Shown: positions 16,852 through 25,816 of the stretch, in pieces | How positions within the stretch are numbered: position 1 is the stretch's first letter | Layout: the number at the start of each line of letters is the position of its first letter | NCBI GenBank assembly: GCA_964551735.1 | Contig: CAZKEF010000003.1 | Coordinates: forward strand, 219,505-283,504 | Length of the DNA stretch: 64,000 nt | From: DAOUAT01 sp964551735 | Lineage (GTDB): Bacteria; Chloroflexota; Anaerolineae; CG2-30-64-16 | Reading direction: 5' to 3' | The notes under the pieces: model-generated | Told to the model about the DNA's origin: nothing | Database searches by the model: none | What the model saw: the letters and a program-made list of their open reading frames with translations, nothing else | Program-made: the position numbers and the translations under genes

Positions 16852-19800
16852 TTACGGCACGAAGGTGACGCGACCTTCGATGACCGGCGTGACCGGGGAG
16901 TAGGCCCGGAAGTAGTCAGCCAATGCCTCATCCAGTGCGGGGCCGAAGTCGTACGGGTTCACGGCATAGTCGCGGAACATGGTGTAGTTGTCGCCGCCCT
17001 TGCGCATGAAGTCGTTGGTCACGACCTTGTACATCGCGTCCATGTCCAACGCTTCCCAGGCTGTCCCGTTCTGCACATCCACCCGGACGATGCGGGAACC
17101 GACCGGCTGAGCGGGGTCAATGACATACCGTAAGCCCGCGACCTGAGCGAAGCCGCCGTTGGCGCTGGGGTAGCGGCTGGCGCCGTTCTCCAACGCATCT
17201 TTGACGTACCGGCCCTGTAACTCGAAGGTGGCGATGGCGTTGCCGAAGGGCAGGGTTTCCAGCACATCGCCCATGGTCACGACGCCGGTCAGGATCGGGG
17301 CGCGCAGGCCGCCGCCGTTCTGGAAGGCGATCTGGTAGTTGGCGCCCGGCTCCATCTCGTTGGCCTTGGCCAACATGGAATCGGCCACCAGGTTGCCCAG
17401 CAAGCACTCGCCCAGGCGGCAGATCTGCTGGCCGCCCTCGGTGATCAGCAGGTCGACCGTGGTCTCGCCCACCTCGGTTGCGATCAGATCCGCCACTTCC
17501 TCACGATACGGGTCCAGCATTGCATCCAAGACCGGGTCCTGAGCCACATCTGCGCCCAGGTAGATCGGGTTGCCTGAATACGACGCCACCAGCCCCGCCG
17601 GATCGAAGGTCACATCCAGGTTGCCCAGGAAGGTGCCCCACTGATACGCGGTTACCACCAGCACGGGTTCCGCCGTCAGGCTCTGCAGCACGGTGGGATA
17701 GCTTCCCACCGGCACCAACGGCGAATACTGGGGGAAGGTCGGCGGCGAGAAGGAGATGGGGTCGGTCGGGTTGTACAGGAAGCTGTGGCTGTGGCCGCCG
17801 ATGATGACGTCCACGCCGCTCACCTGGGCTGCCAGCGCCACATCTGCTTCATAGCCGAGGTGCGTCAGGGCGATGATCTTGTTGACGTCCTGTGCCTTCA
17901 GCGCATCAACCGCCGCCTGGAGGCTCGTCACGGGGTCGTTGAAGACCACGTTCGGGCCGGGGCTGGAGATGTTGGAGGTTTCGGGCGTGGTCAGGCCGAC
18001 GATACCGACCTCGTGCCCGTCCCGCTCGACCACCACGTAGGGCGCGAGCTTGCCGTTCAGGGCCGGTTCCGCGGTGACGTCGATGTTGGTGCTGACGATG
18101 GGGAAAGCCGCCCCGTCAATGAAGTCCGCCAACACCGTCGGGCCGTCGTCGAACTCGTGGTTTCCGATGGTCATGACATCGTAGCCCAGGTAGTTCATCG
18201 TCTCGTTCAGGACGTCGCCCTTGAACAAGGTGTAGAACAGCGTGCCCTGGAACTGATCGCCCGCGTCCAACAGCAGCACGTTGGGCTCGCTGTCCCGGAT
18301 CGCATCCACGGCTGTGGCCAGCCGCGGCGTGCCGGCGATGCACAACCCGGCCGCCGCATCGGCATCCGTGCACCGTGCGCCGTTGCGGTTGTATTCATCC
18401 ACCCGCGCATGGAAATCGTTGGTGTGCAGAAGTGTCAGATCCAGCCACTGCTCCGCAAAGGTGACGCGACCTTCGATGACCGGCGTGACCGGGGAGTAAG
18501 CCCGGAAGTAGTCGGCCAATGCCTCATCCAGTGCGGGGCCGAAGTCGTACGGGTTCACGGCATAGTCGCGGAACATGGTGTAGTTGTCGCCGCCCTTGCG
18601 CATGAAGTCGTTGGTCACGACCTTGTACATCGCGTCCATGTCCAACGCTTCCCAGGCTGTCCCGTTCTGCACATCCACCCGGACGATGCGGGAACCGACC
18701 GGCTGAGCGGGGTCAATGACATACCGTAAGCCCGCGACCTGAGCGAAGCCGCCGTTGGCGCTGGGGTAGCGGCTGGCGCCGTTCTCCAACGCATCTTTGA
18801 CGTACCGGCCCTGTAACTCGAAGGTGGCGATGGCGTTGCCGAAGGGCAGGGTTTCCAGCACATCGCCCATGGTCACGACGCCGGTCAGGATCGGGGCGCG
18901 CAGGCCGCCGCCGTTCTGGAAGGCGATCTGGTAGTTGGCGCCCGGCTCCATCTCGTTGGCCTTGGCCAACATGGAATCGGCCACCAGGTTGCCCAGCAAG
19001 CACTCGCCCAGGCGGCAGATCTGCTGGCCGCCCTCGGTGATCAGCAGGTCGACCGTGGTCTCGCCCACCTCGGTTGCGATCAGATCCGCCACTTCCTCAC
19101 GATACGGGTCCAGCATTGCATCCAAGACCGGGTCCTGAGCCACATCTGCGCCCAGGTAGATCGGGTTGCCTGAATACGACGCCACCAGCCCCGCCGGATC
19201 GAAGGTCACATCCAGGTTGCCCAGGAAGGTGCCCCACTGATACGCGGTTACCACCAGCACGGGTTCCGCCGTCAGGCTCTGCAGCACGGTGGGATAGCTT
19301 CCCACCGGCACCAACGGCGAATACTGGGGGAAGGTCGGCGGCGAGAAGGAGATGGGGTCGGTCGGGTTGTACAGGAAGCTGTGGCTGTGGCCGCCGATGA
19401 TGACGTCCACGCCGCTCACCTGGGCTGCCAGCGCCACATCTGCTTCATAGCCGAGGTGCGTCAGGGCGATGATCTTGTTGACGTCCTGTGCCTTCAGCGC
19501 ATCAACCGCCGCCTGGAGGCTCGTCACGGGGTCGTTGAAGACCACGTTCGGGCCGGGGCTGGAGATGTTGGAGGTTTCGGGCGTGGTCAGGCCGACGATA
19601 CCGACCTCGTGCCCGTCCCGCTCGACCACCACGTAGGGCGCGAGCTTGCCGTTCAGGGCCGGTTCCGCGGTGACGTCGATGTTGGTGCTGACGATGGGGA
19701 AAGCCGCCCCGTCAATGAAGTCCGCCAACACCGTCGGGCCGTCGTCGAACTCGTGGTTTCCGATGGTCATGACATCGTAGCCCAGGTAGTTCATCGTCTC

Positions 19801-22800
19801 GTTCAGGACGTCGCCCTTGAACAAGGTGTAGAACAGCGTGCCCTGGAACTGATCGCCCGCGTCCAACAGCAGCACGTTGGGCTCGCTGTCCCGGATCGCA
19901 TCCACGGCTGTGGCCAGCCGCGGCGTGCCGGCGATGCACAACCCGGCCGCCGCATCGGCATCCGTGCACCGTGCGCCGTTGCGGTTGTATTCATCCACCC
20001 GCGCATGGAAATCGTTGGTGTGTAGGATCGTCAGATCCAGCCATTCGGCTGGGTTGTAGTTTTTGACGATCAACGGCAGGTAGAGCGAGTAGACCCTCAG
20101 CGGCAGGAAGAAGCCCTCGAATCTTGCCGGCAGGGCGAACACGCCCAGACGTTGGTTGTCACGGTCGCCAGTGGCAAAGGCCGAAACGATCTGGCCAGCC
20201 ATCAAGTCTATCGGCAGCGGATCGATCAAGGTGCTGCCGCCGCCCGGTGTGGTGATTTTCAGATCGTAGGTGCCGGCATCCAACGGGATGAAGCCGGTCA
20301 CGTCGCTGAAGTCCACGTTCTCCACGATGGGTGTGCCATCCTGCAGACGCACATCAGCCAGCACGGCGTCGCCCGACGCGAAGGGCGCCAGGTGCCCGAG
20401 GCGCAGATGGAATTTGCCCGCGGCAGGCAGGCTCAGGTCGTCCGCCAGCGCCAGCAACGCCAGGTCCTGGTTGACCCCATCACCGATGGCAATGGCCGTG
20501 TAGTAGTGGGTTGCTGTCAGATTGAGCGTGGCAGAGATAGCCGCCGTCGCGCTGCCTTCCGGGAAGATCTCAACCAGGTGCTGGCCCGGATCCAGTGCGA
20601 TGTAGTCGGTCGAATCGCCATAGTTGAAGTCGGTCAGCACATCCGCACCGTCCAGCTTGACGGTCACGCTGGCATCTTCGGCGAAGGGCGCCAGGTGCGC
20701 CACCCGAACGAATGCCTCGGTGATCTCGATCGGCGCCAGGTAGGCTTGGGCGCCGTTTTGATTGCGGGGATCGCCGTTGTAATCAACGATCATGGCGCCC
20801 AGCGGCTGGCTGACCTGGTAACCGCCGATGTCGTGGACGGCCACCGAAAGCGTTGCATTACGATTGGTGGGGTCGAGATCGTTGCTGAGCATCCAGTCTA
20901 GCGGCCAGTGGACGTAGTCAAAGCTGCCAGCCGGGTTATTGCTGACGCCACCCGCATCGAAGCCGAGCAACTGATAGTCGAAAGCTGAATTGGCCGGACC
21001 GAGATCCTGCCAGGCAGCCGGCAAGGTCCACTCCATGTAGGACGCGTTGTAGTCAGTGTAGATCGTGTAGGGGCTGCCCAGGTAAAGCAGGTTGGTGGAA
21101 AGGTCAAGCTGGACGACGACCCACACGTTGTTGTTCGCGCCGCCGCTGCGGGCGCCGTTGTTCCAGTTGAAGTTGATGTAGTCCCACGTGCCGTCTTGAT
21201 CTGCGTCAATGTAAAGATCGAACTCGGCAAAGTCTGGCTGCGGGACGTGCCAGTAGCTCCAGGCATCAATGCCGACGCTGATGAGGTCACCATAGGTTGT
21301 GACTGTTCCACCGTAATCCATGCCGAACAGGCGCACATCGCCCGGCCCAGCCATGGTGGGATCAGGGGCTGCATTCCAGTTCAACGCAGGATACACCCAG
21401 AGATCAGAGGCGATCGGCCCGAGATGGGTGAGATCGAAGGTTGCGATGTCGCTGAGGGGATCTGTGATGACGTCGCCTGCTGTGATGGTGTCCAACTGGG
21501 AGTAAGGCCTGGGCTGGAAGTAGAAGGGAACAAGCAGGTTGTCGGCTTCACCGTCGCCGAGAGGGCTGAAGGTCACAAAGCCGTAGTATTCTTCCAGGCC
21601 AGCCGATCCGTACAGCACTGGGATTTGGGTCATGTTCAGGGTGAGGGTTACGGACACCACGGCACTGCTGCCGGCGGGCACCATCACCTGCACCGGGTCA
21701 ACCGTGAGGGTCGCTCCGGCTGTGCGGGAACCTGTTTGGAACGCGACCGCTGCATCGAAGGTGTGATCAACGACGTCCCAGTTATGCAAGGTCACCGGTT
21801 TGGTACGCGTCACCGAGTCGTTGCGACTCATGATCACGCCATAATTCAGGCTCACCAAGTCTTTGTCGCCGACGGCTACTACTTCGGCGTCCACAGATCG
21901 GTAAGCATCAACGCGGCCAGCGCCCGTGCGCGGGATGGTCGCGCCTGCCACCTGTGGCAGGGCCGTGTTCATCATGACGGCCTTGACCTGCTCAGGTGTC
22001 CAGGAAGGGTTGCCCTGCAGCATCAACGCCGCCACACCGGCGATGTGCGGGGCGGCCATGGAGGTGCCGCTGAGGCTGACGCCGCCACTGCCGCTGCCCA
22101 TGTTGGCCGCAAAAATGCCGACGCCCGGTGCTGTGATCTCCGGCTTGAGAGCCGAGTCGTACCCTCGCGGGCCGCGGGAGGAGAAGGTCGCGATGGTGTC
22201 GGCCGGGGTGTAAGGATCGAGCACCGTCTTGACGTCGTCTTCCGCGCTCACGGTCACCGTTTGGCCATTGGCCGGAACCAGGTTCATGCCGTCCTGCATC
22301 TGGATTGAGCCGGCCGGAATTGTCACAGGATCACCGGTCATCCCTAGGGTGCCGGCGGTGTTGTTATAGATAATGGCCGCGATAGCTCCCAGGGCAGCGG
22401 CGTTGTTCACTTTGATGGTGAACGCACATGTGCCGCGCTGGATAAGCGCAACCTGACCGGCCAGGGCGCCAGGGGTGATGCCTGCGGTTGAGCACAATTG
22501 ATTGTTGGACGCGCCGGGCAAGGCGCCAGCATAGCCCAACGGCGCAGTCACCGGGTTCACGAAGTGGCCGGTATTGTCGGCAAAGCTCGCCACCTGGTAC
22601 ACGATGTTCGTTTGCGTCACAGGGACCGAGGCGCCAATCACGTTAACCGTCGGGCCCGTGACATAGCCGGTGGTGGAGGCTGCCACCGAGATCGCCTTGT
22701 CGGCCGTGGCCGGGGAACCGGTGATGTAGCTGACGTCACTGGCATTGCCAGCCGAGGCGACGACGACGATGCCGGCCGCGGCGGCGTTTTGCGTCCCCAT

Positions 22801-23919
22801 GACACTGGGGTCAGCAGGATCGTTAGTCCCAAAGTTGGAACCCAGTGACATGTTGATGACGTGCGGCGTGCCGGTGTAGATATACTGTAACGTAGCCCAA
22901 TCCAGGGCATCCATGGTCAGAGAGGTGCTGCCGTCACGCCCGAAAACCTTGAGCGCTATCAACTTGGCAGCCGGCGCTACACCATCGCTCACATCGCCGG
23001 AGGCCATGCCTGCAGCAATCGAAGCCACATGCGTACCATGCCCGTTTTCATCGAGCGGATCGGGGTCAGGTTGTGGGATCACTGTACAAATACCGGCGGC
23101 CTGATCGGCAGCGGAACAACCTGCGTGATACAACGTACCAGCAAAGTCGTAGCCGCTCACGACCTTGGCTGTGGGGAAGGTGTTCGGTTCAACGACAGCG
23201 GGATCGTTCAACCCGTAGGCTGCAGGAACACCTGGGCCGCCGAAAACAGCATGGGTATAGTCAATGCCAGTATCGATGACGGCAATCACTGTGTCTTGGC
23301 CATCGTAGCCATAGTCGTTCCACACATCGGGTACTCCGATTAGCGGCACACTGGCGCCGAGGGTCCGCTCGTGGATGGGGGCGCGATGGATCGCTTTCAC
23401 GCCGGGGAGTGCACGCAGTTCATTGAGCTTGCTCAGCGGTGTGAGCACCTGTATGCCATTGTATGCAGCCGTGTAATTTGCGATGATGGTAGCGCCCAAG
23501 CTCTCGATTTGAGGCACGACTGCTGCCTGTGCGTTTTGCAGACTCTGTTCATAGCCTTGTAGTGCAGCAGCGGAAGCAATCTGTGCTGTGTTGGCTTTCT
23601 GTTCAGCATAGTAAGCGGCCAGGGGCGGGGCATCGAATTCGATGATCATGAGCGCCTCGCCCTTGACGATGTCGGCCAGGGCGTTTGGCACGTAACCAGC
23701 CATCTGAACAAATTCCTCGGCGGTCACGCCCTCGGCAAAAAGGGCTTGCAGGTCGGCCGGGACTTCTTCAAGATGGCTCGGGGTGAGCCTCTCTGCAGCG
23801 TTGACAGAGCCGGCCTGTTCAGATGCCAGTTCCGCTCCAGTGGCTGTCGCATTAAGCGGCAGTAGCATGCTTGACACCAAGGCTGTGATGAACAGTAGAT
23901 GCAAGAAATGGTTTCGCAT
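16852..23919 (-). CDS. Giant exported subtilisin-like protease fused to two 5'-nucleotidase modules
   Basis: 2355 aa from the ATG at 23919 (AAGGAG upstream). A signal peptide (residues 1-28) is followed by an I9-like propeptide region. The S8 protease domain has D216 (VIAVIDTGID), H294 (NGHGTHVAS) and S620 (SGTSMAAPH), with a PA insert at about 470-560. Two DUF4397-like units lie near 1073-1275. A hydrophobic link (LYLPLIVKN) follows. Then come two UshA-type metallophosphoesterase/5'-nucleotidase modules (about 1292-1823 and 1824-2355), each with HTNDFHA, GDQFQG, GNHEFD and GGHSH, plus the C-terminal substrate domain (FQNGGGLR). A secreted enzyme that degrades proteins and nucleotides is inferred. 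No cell-wall sorting signal is visible. Confidence 0.9.
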   Translation of the reverse strand: MRNHFLHLLFITALVSSMLLPLNATATGAELASEQAGSVNAAERLTPSHLEEVPADLQALFAEGVTAEEFVQMAGYVPNALADIVKGEALMIIEFDAPPLAAYYAEQKANTAQIASAAALQGYEQSLQNAQAAVVPQIESLGATIIANYTAAYNGIQVLTPLSKLNELRALPGVKAIHRAPIHERTLGASVPLIGVPDVWNDYGYDGQDTVIAVIDTGIDYTHAVFGGPGVPAAYGLNDPAVVEPNTFPTAKVVSGYDFAGTLYHAGCSAADQAAGICTVIPQPDPDPLDENGHGTHVASIAAGMASGDVSDGVAPAAKLIALKVFGRDGSTSLTMDALDWATLQYIYTGTPHVINMSLGSNFGTNDPADPSVMGTQNAAAAGIVVVASAGNASDVSYITGSPATADKAISVAASTTGYVTGPTVNVIGASVPVTQTNIVYQVASFADNTGHFVNPVTAPLGYAGALPGASNNQLCSTAGITPGALAGQVALIQRGTCAFTIKVNNAAALGAIAAIIYNNTAGTLGMTGDPVTIPAGSIQMQDGMNLVPANGQTVTVSAEDDVKTVLDPYTPADTIATFSSRGPRGYDSALKPEITAPGVGIFAANMGSGSGGVSLSGTSMAAPHIAGVAALMLQGNPSWTPEQVKAVMMNTALPQVAGATIPRTGAGRVDAYRSVDAEVVAVGDKDLVSLNYGVIMSRNDSVTRTKPVTLHNWDVVDHTFDAAVAFQTGSRTAGATLTVDPVQVMVPAGSSAVVSVTLTLNMTQIPVLYGSAGLEEYYGFVTFSPLGDGEADNLLVPFYFQPRPYSQLDTITAGDVITDPLSDIATFDLTHLGPIASDLWVYPALNWNAAPDPTMAGPGDVRLFGMDYGGTVTTYGDLISVGIDAWSYWHVPQPDFAEFDLYIDADQDGTWDYINFNWNNGARSGGANNNVWVVVQLDLSTNLLYLGSPYTIYTDYNASYMEWTLPAAWQDLGPANSAFDYQLLGFDAGGVSNNPAGSFDYVHWPLDWMLSNDLDPTNRNATLSVAVHDIGGYQVSQPLGAMIVDYNGDPRNQNGAQAYLAPIEITEAFVRVAHLAPFAEDASVTVKLDGADVLTDFNYGDSTDYIALDPGQHLVEIFPEGSATAAISATLNLTATHYYTAIAIGDGVNQDLALLALADDLSLPAAGKFHLRLGHLAPFASGDAVLADVRLQDGTPIVENVDFSDVTGFIPLDAGTYDLKITTPGGGSTLIDPLPIDLMAGQIVSAFATGDRDNQRLGVFALPARFEGFFLPLRVYSLYLPLIVKNYNPAEWLDLTILHTNDFHARVDEYNRNGARCTDADAAAGLCIAGTPRLATAVDAIRDSEPNVLLLDAGDQFQGTLFYTLFKGDVLNETMNYLGYDVMTIGNHEFDDGPTVLADFIDGAAFPIVSTNIDVTAEPALNGKLAPYVVVERDGHEVGIVGLTTPETSNISSPGPNVVFNDPVTSLQAAVDALKAQDVNKIIALTHLGYEADVALAAQVSGVDVIIGGHSHSFLYNPTDPISFSPPTFPQYSPLVPVGSYPTVLQSLTAEPVLVVTAYQWGTFLGNLDVTFDPAGLVASYSGNPIYLGADVAQDPVLDAMLDPYREEVADLIATEVGETTVDLLITEGGQQICRLGECLLGNLVADSMLAKANEMEPGANYQIAFQNGGGLRAPILTGVVTMGDVLETLPFGNAIATFELQGRYVKDALENGASRYPSANGGFAQVAGLRYVIDPAQPVGSRIVRVDVQNGTAWEALDMDAMYKVVTNDFMRKGGDNYTMFRDYAVNPYDFGPALDEALADYFRAYSPVTPVIEGRVTFAEQWLDLTLLHTNDFHARVDEYNRNGARCTDADAAAGLCIAGTPRLATAVDAIRDSEPNVLLLDAGDQFQGTLFYTLFKGDVLNETMNYLGYDVMTIGNHEFDDGPTVLADFIDGAAFPIVSTNIDVTAEPALNGKLAPYVVVERDGHEVGIVGLTTPETSNISSPGPNVVFNDPVTSLQAAVDALKAQDVNKIIALTHLGYEADVALAAQVSGVDVIIGGHSHSFLYNPTDPISFSPPTFPQYSPLVPVGSYPTVLQSLTAEPVLVVTAYQWGTFLGNLDVTFDPAGLVASYSGNPIYLGADVAQDPVLDAMLDPYREEVADLIATEVGETTVDLLITEGGQQICRLGECLLGNLVADSMLAKANEMEPGANYQIAFQNGGGLRAPILTGVVTMGDVLETLPFGNAIATFELQGRYVKDALENGASRYPSANGGFAQVAGLRYVIDPAQPVGSRIVRVDVQNGTAWEALDMDAMYKVVTNDFMRKGGDNYTMFRDYAVNPYDFGPALDEALADYFRAYSPVTPVIEGRVTFVP
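16857..20045. repeat. 1596-bp tandem in-frame duplication
   Basis: The DNA encoding the two 5'-nucleotidase modules repeats with a 1596-bp period (532 codons). Copies run about 16857-18448 and 18453-20044. The few differences I can see are single bases near the ends, for example GTAGGCC versus GTAAGCC. The near-identity points to a very recent duplication or ongoing gene conversion. Confidence 0.9.
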
Positions 23920-24109
23920 GTCGATTTGCTCCTTGTAAATGTGGATTTTCGCTACACGACAGGGGATTGCTTGGAGCTTATGCAGTCGTTGCACCTCCTT
24001 TCGGGCGCTGTCATCGGTGTGATGACCTCCCTGAAACAGCTCGACCGAGAAAGGTCGAAATGGCAGCTTTTTGTCGAGCGTGTTCCCCGCTCTGGGGGAG
24101 GGGGGCGCG
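23920..24109 (-). other. Structured leader of the giant exported protein gene
   Basis: This 190-bp space holds short perfect hairpins, including CGACC/GGTCG (near 24040-24055) and GTCATC-ACACC-GATGAC (near 24010-24030), and a GGAGGTGC stretch well upstream of the real RBS. I recognise no known riboswitch. Confidence 0.3.
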
Positions 24110-24871
24110 CTAAATGCCCAACGCCTTCGCCACCGCGTCTGGCTGCCAATCCACGATGATCTGGCCCTTGATATCGAACGTCGGCGTGGTCTCGAAACCG
24201 CTCGCCCAGCCGCGCACGCGTTTGGCCGCCTCACGATCTTTGGAGATATCCACTTCGGTGTAGGCGATGGCATGTGCTTGCAGCCACGTACGCGCCTGTC
24301 GGCAGTCGCCGCACCAGGGGGTGCAGTAGAGGATCACATCCGCCGCAGGTCGCGCAACCACTTGGTCCGCCGCTGCCCGGTCAGATTCAGCCAACGCGGC
24401 CGCGGCTTCCGGCTCCAGATCGTTCAGCACCCGAAAGATCTCGTCGTTGTCCGGCTGTTGGCCGATGTCGTGCACGTCCGCGTAGCAAACGACCCCTTGC
24501 TTGTCAATCACGAAGATTGAGCGCTCGGGGAAGCCTTCTTCCCGCAGCACGCCGTAAAGCTGAGTTACCTGCCCGTGCGGGAAGAAATCCGAAAGCAGCG
24601 GGTAGGTGATGCCGCCGAGGCTCTCCGCCCACGCGCGCAGGCATTCGCTGCTGTCCACGCTGAGGCCCAGGACCTGGGCCTGCATCCCTTCGAACCGGGC
24701 CCGGGCGGCCTGATAAGAAGGGATCTGGCTTGTTCAGACGGGGGTCCAGGCCAGCGGGAAGAATGCCAGCACCACATTCGCCTTGCCGCGGTAATCGCTC
24801 AACCGGATCGTGCGGCCATCATGGCTTCTCAGGGTGAAATCTGGGGCAAGTTCCCCTACTTTTATAGCCAT
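24110..24871 (-). CDS. Peroxiredoxin-glutaredoxin fusion, probable selenoprotein with in-frame UGA
   Basis: Read through one TGA the gene gives 253 aa from the ATG at 24871. The N-terminus is AhpC/TSA type (VGELAPDFTLRSHDGRTI), then LAFFPLAWTPV at residues 35-45. Codon 46 is TGA (24734-24736), followed by TSQIPSYQAARARF. This is exactly where peroxiredoxins place the peroxidatic cysteine (FFPLAFTPVCT). The frame stays intact on both sides, so selenocysteine is much more likely than decay. The C-terminal glutaredoxin domain has CTPWCGDC and the cis-Pro TTPTF. A one-chain peroxidase coupled to its own thiol reductant is inferred. Without UGA decoding only a fragment from 24685 would be made. 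Confidence 0.82.
24684..24724 (-). promoter_or_regulatory. Candidate bacterial SECIS hairpin
   Basis: Starting 9 nt after the UGA on the minus strand, ATCCCTTC pairs perfectly with GAAGGGAT (8 bp). An inner GGCC-GCCCG-GGCC stem sits in the loop, about 30 nt past the UGA. Position and size suit a bacterial SECIS element. The often-seen GU in the apical loop is not evident. Confidence 0.5.
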
Positions 24872-24905
24872 AGGTTACCTCCTCAGGGTAGTTTCTTTCA
24901 GATGT

Positions 24906-25607
24906 TCACTGCAACGCTGCACGCGCCGCCGGGGTGCCGATGGTCTCAAGCACCAGGGTCGCGTTCAGTTCCGCGGCGATGATGCCCGACTCGATGGCCC
25001 GGCGCAGCTCGGGTATTGCGGCATCCCCCATGCGCAGCAGGCCGTTCTTGGCCGCCATTACCTCGGCCGGCCGATCGCTGTACAGGCCGCGCACCAGCGC
25101 GCGAGTGGCGGCCGTGCCGCCGATGCGGGCCAGCGCCTCGGCCGCGGTGCGGCCGACCAGGACATCTTCATCGCGCAGGGTGCGTTCCAGAACCGGGATC
25201 GCGCGAAAGTCGCGACGCTCGCCCAGCACGAACGCCGCGCGCCATTGGCCATCCGCATTGACGCGCCAAAGCGCCGCGCGCAGCAGCGCCAGCTCGGTGT
25301 CTGACGCCATCTCCACCAGCGCCTGGGCAATGTACAGGCCCACCTGTTGGTTGGGATCCTCCAGGTGCGCCAGCAGGGCCGGCACCGCACCTTTGTCCTT
25401 CGCTGCTCGGATGGCCTGTACCGCTTCTGCTCGCACAGCCGGGTCGGGGCTGTCCAGGCCAGGGTAGGCGGCTTCTTGCGCCGACCGGTCAGGGGCTGGC
25501 AACGCGCCTGGGGCGGCCAGGGCCGTCGAGAGCGCATTGAGCAACAAGAGCAGCACCAGCGCCGGGCCGGCCCAACGCCGCCAAACCGTCAGGATCTTGT
25601 ATGCCAT
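24906..25607 (-). CDS. Exported HEAT-repeat protein
   Basis: 233 aa from the ATG at 25607. A signal peptide is clear (WRRWAGPALVLLLLLNALS, cleaved after ALA). The rest is made of HEAT/PBS-lyase-type repeats of about 30 residues, such as DPAVRAEAVQAIRAAKDKGA, DPNQQVGLYIAQALVEM, QWRAAFVLGERRDFRAIPVL and VGRTAAEALARIGGT. These form helical scaffolds for protein binding outside the membrane. No enzymatic motif is seen. It is the gene upstream of the Sec-peroxiredoxin on the same strand, 34 bp apart, so the two may be co-transcribed. Confidence 0.8.
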   Translation of the reverse strand: MAYKILTVWRRWAGPALVLLLLLNALSTALAAPGALPAPDRSAQEAAYPGLDSPDPAVRAEAVQAIRAAKDKGAVPALLAHLEDPNQQVGLYIAQALVEMASDTELALLRAALWRVNADGQWRAAFVLGERRDFRAIPVLERTLRDEDVLVGRTAAEALARIGGTAATRALVRGLYSDRPAEVMAAKNGLLRMGDAAIPELRRAIESGIIAAELNATLVLETIGTPAARAALQ

Positions 25608-25730
25608 CGTTGTGTCCTTGTCTTGCTGCCCGGCAGAATGCCCACAAGGAGGCCGTCTGTCGGGCAAAGCTGGCGTTTTCATTGTTCGTCGCGGTAGAGG
25701 CGTATCTCCGCAATCGCTCTCGGTGGGCAG

Positions 25731-25816
25731 GCATAAGGGGCAGACGCGAGGCTTCGTCGTGAGCCTTCGGCGTGAGCTCAGTCGAACGCTCAGCCGAACG
25801 GCCATGCCCCTTATGC
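25731..25816. repeat. 12-bp perfect inverted repeat flanking an 86-bp element
   Basis: GCATAAGGGGCA (25731-25742) and TGCCCCTTATGC (25805-25816) bound a segment containing GTGAGCTCAGTCGAAC. The right arm meets the stop codon of the DUF3786 gene. It resembles a very small non-autonomous element or a terminator. Confidence 0.5.

Noticed and set aside
23920..24273. An N-terminal extension of 118 residues on the giant protease
   Set aside because: The extension is low-complexity, runs into the neighbouring gene's end, and the internal ATG at 23919 has a good RBS and starts a signal peptide.
24734..24736. TGA as a simple inactivating mutation in the peroxiredoxin
   Set aside because: It falls precisely on the peroxidatic position, the rest of the frame is undamaged, and a hairpin follows at the right distance. 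Decay would rarely hit only that codon.
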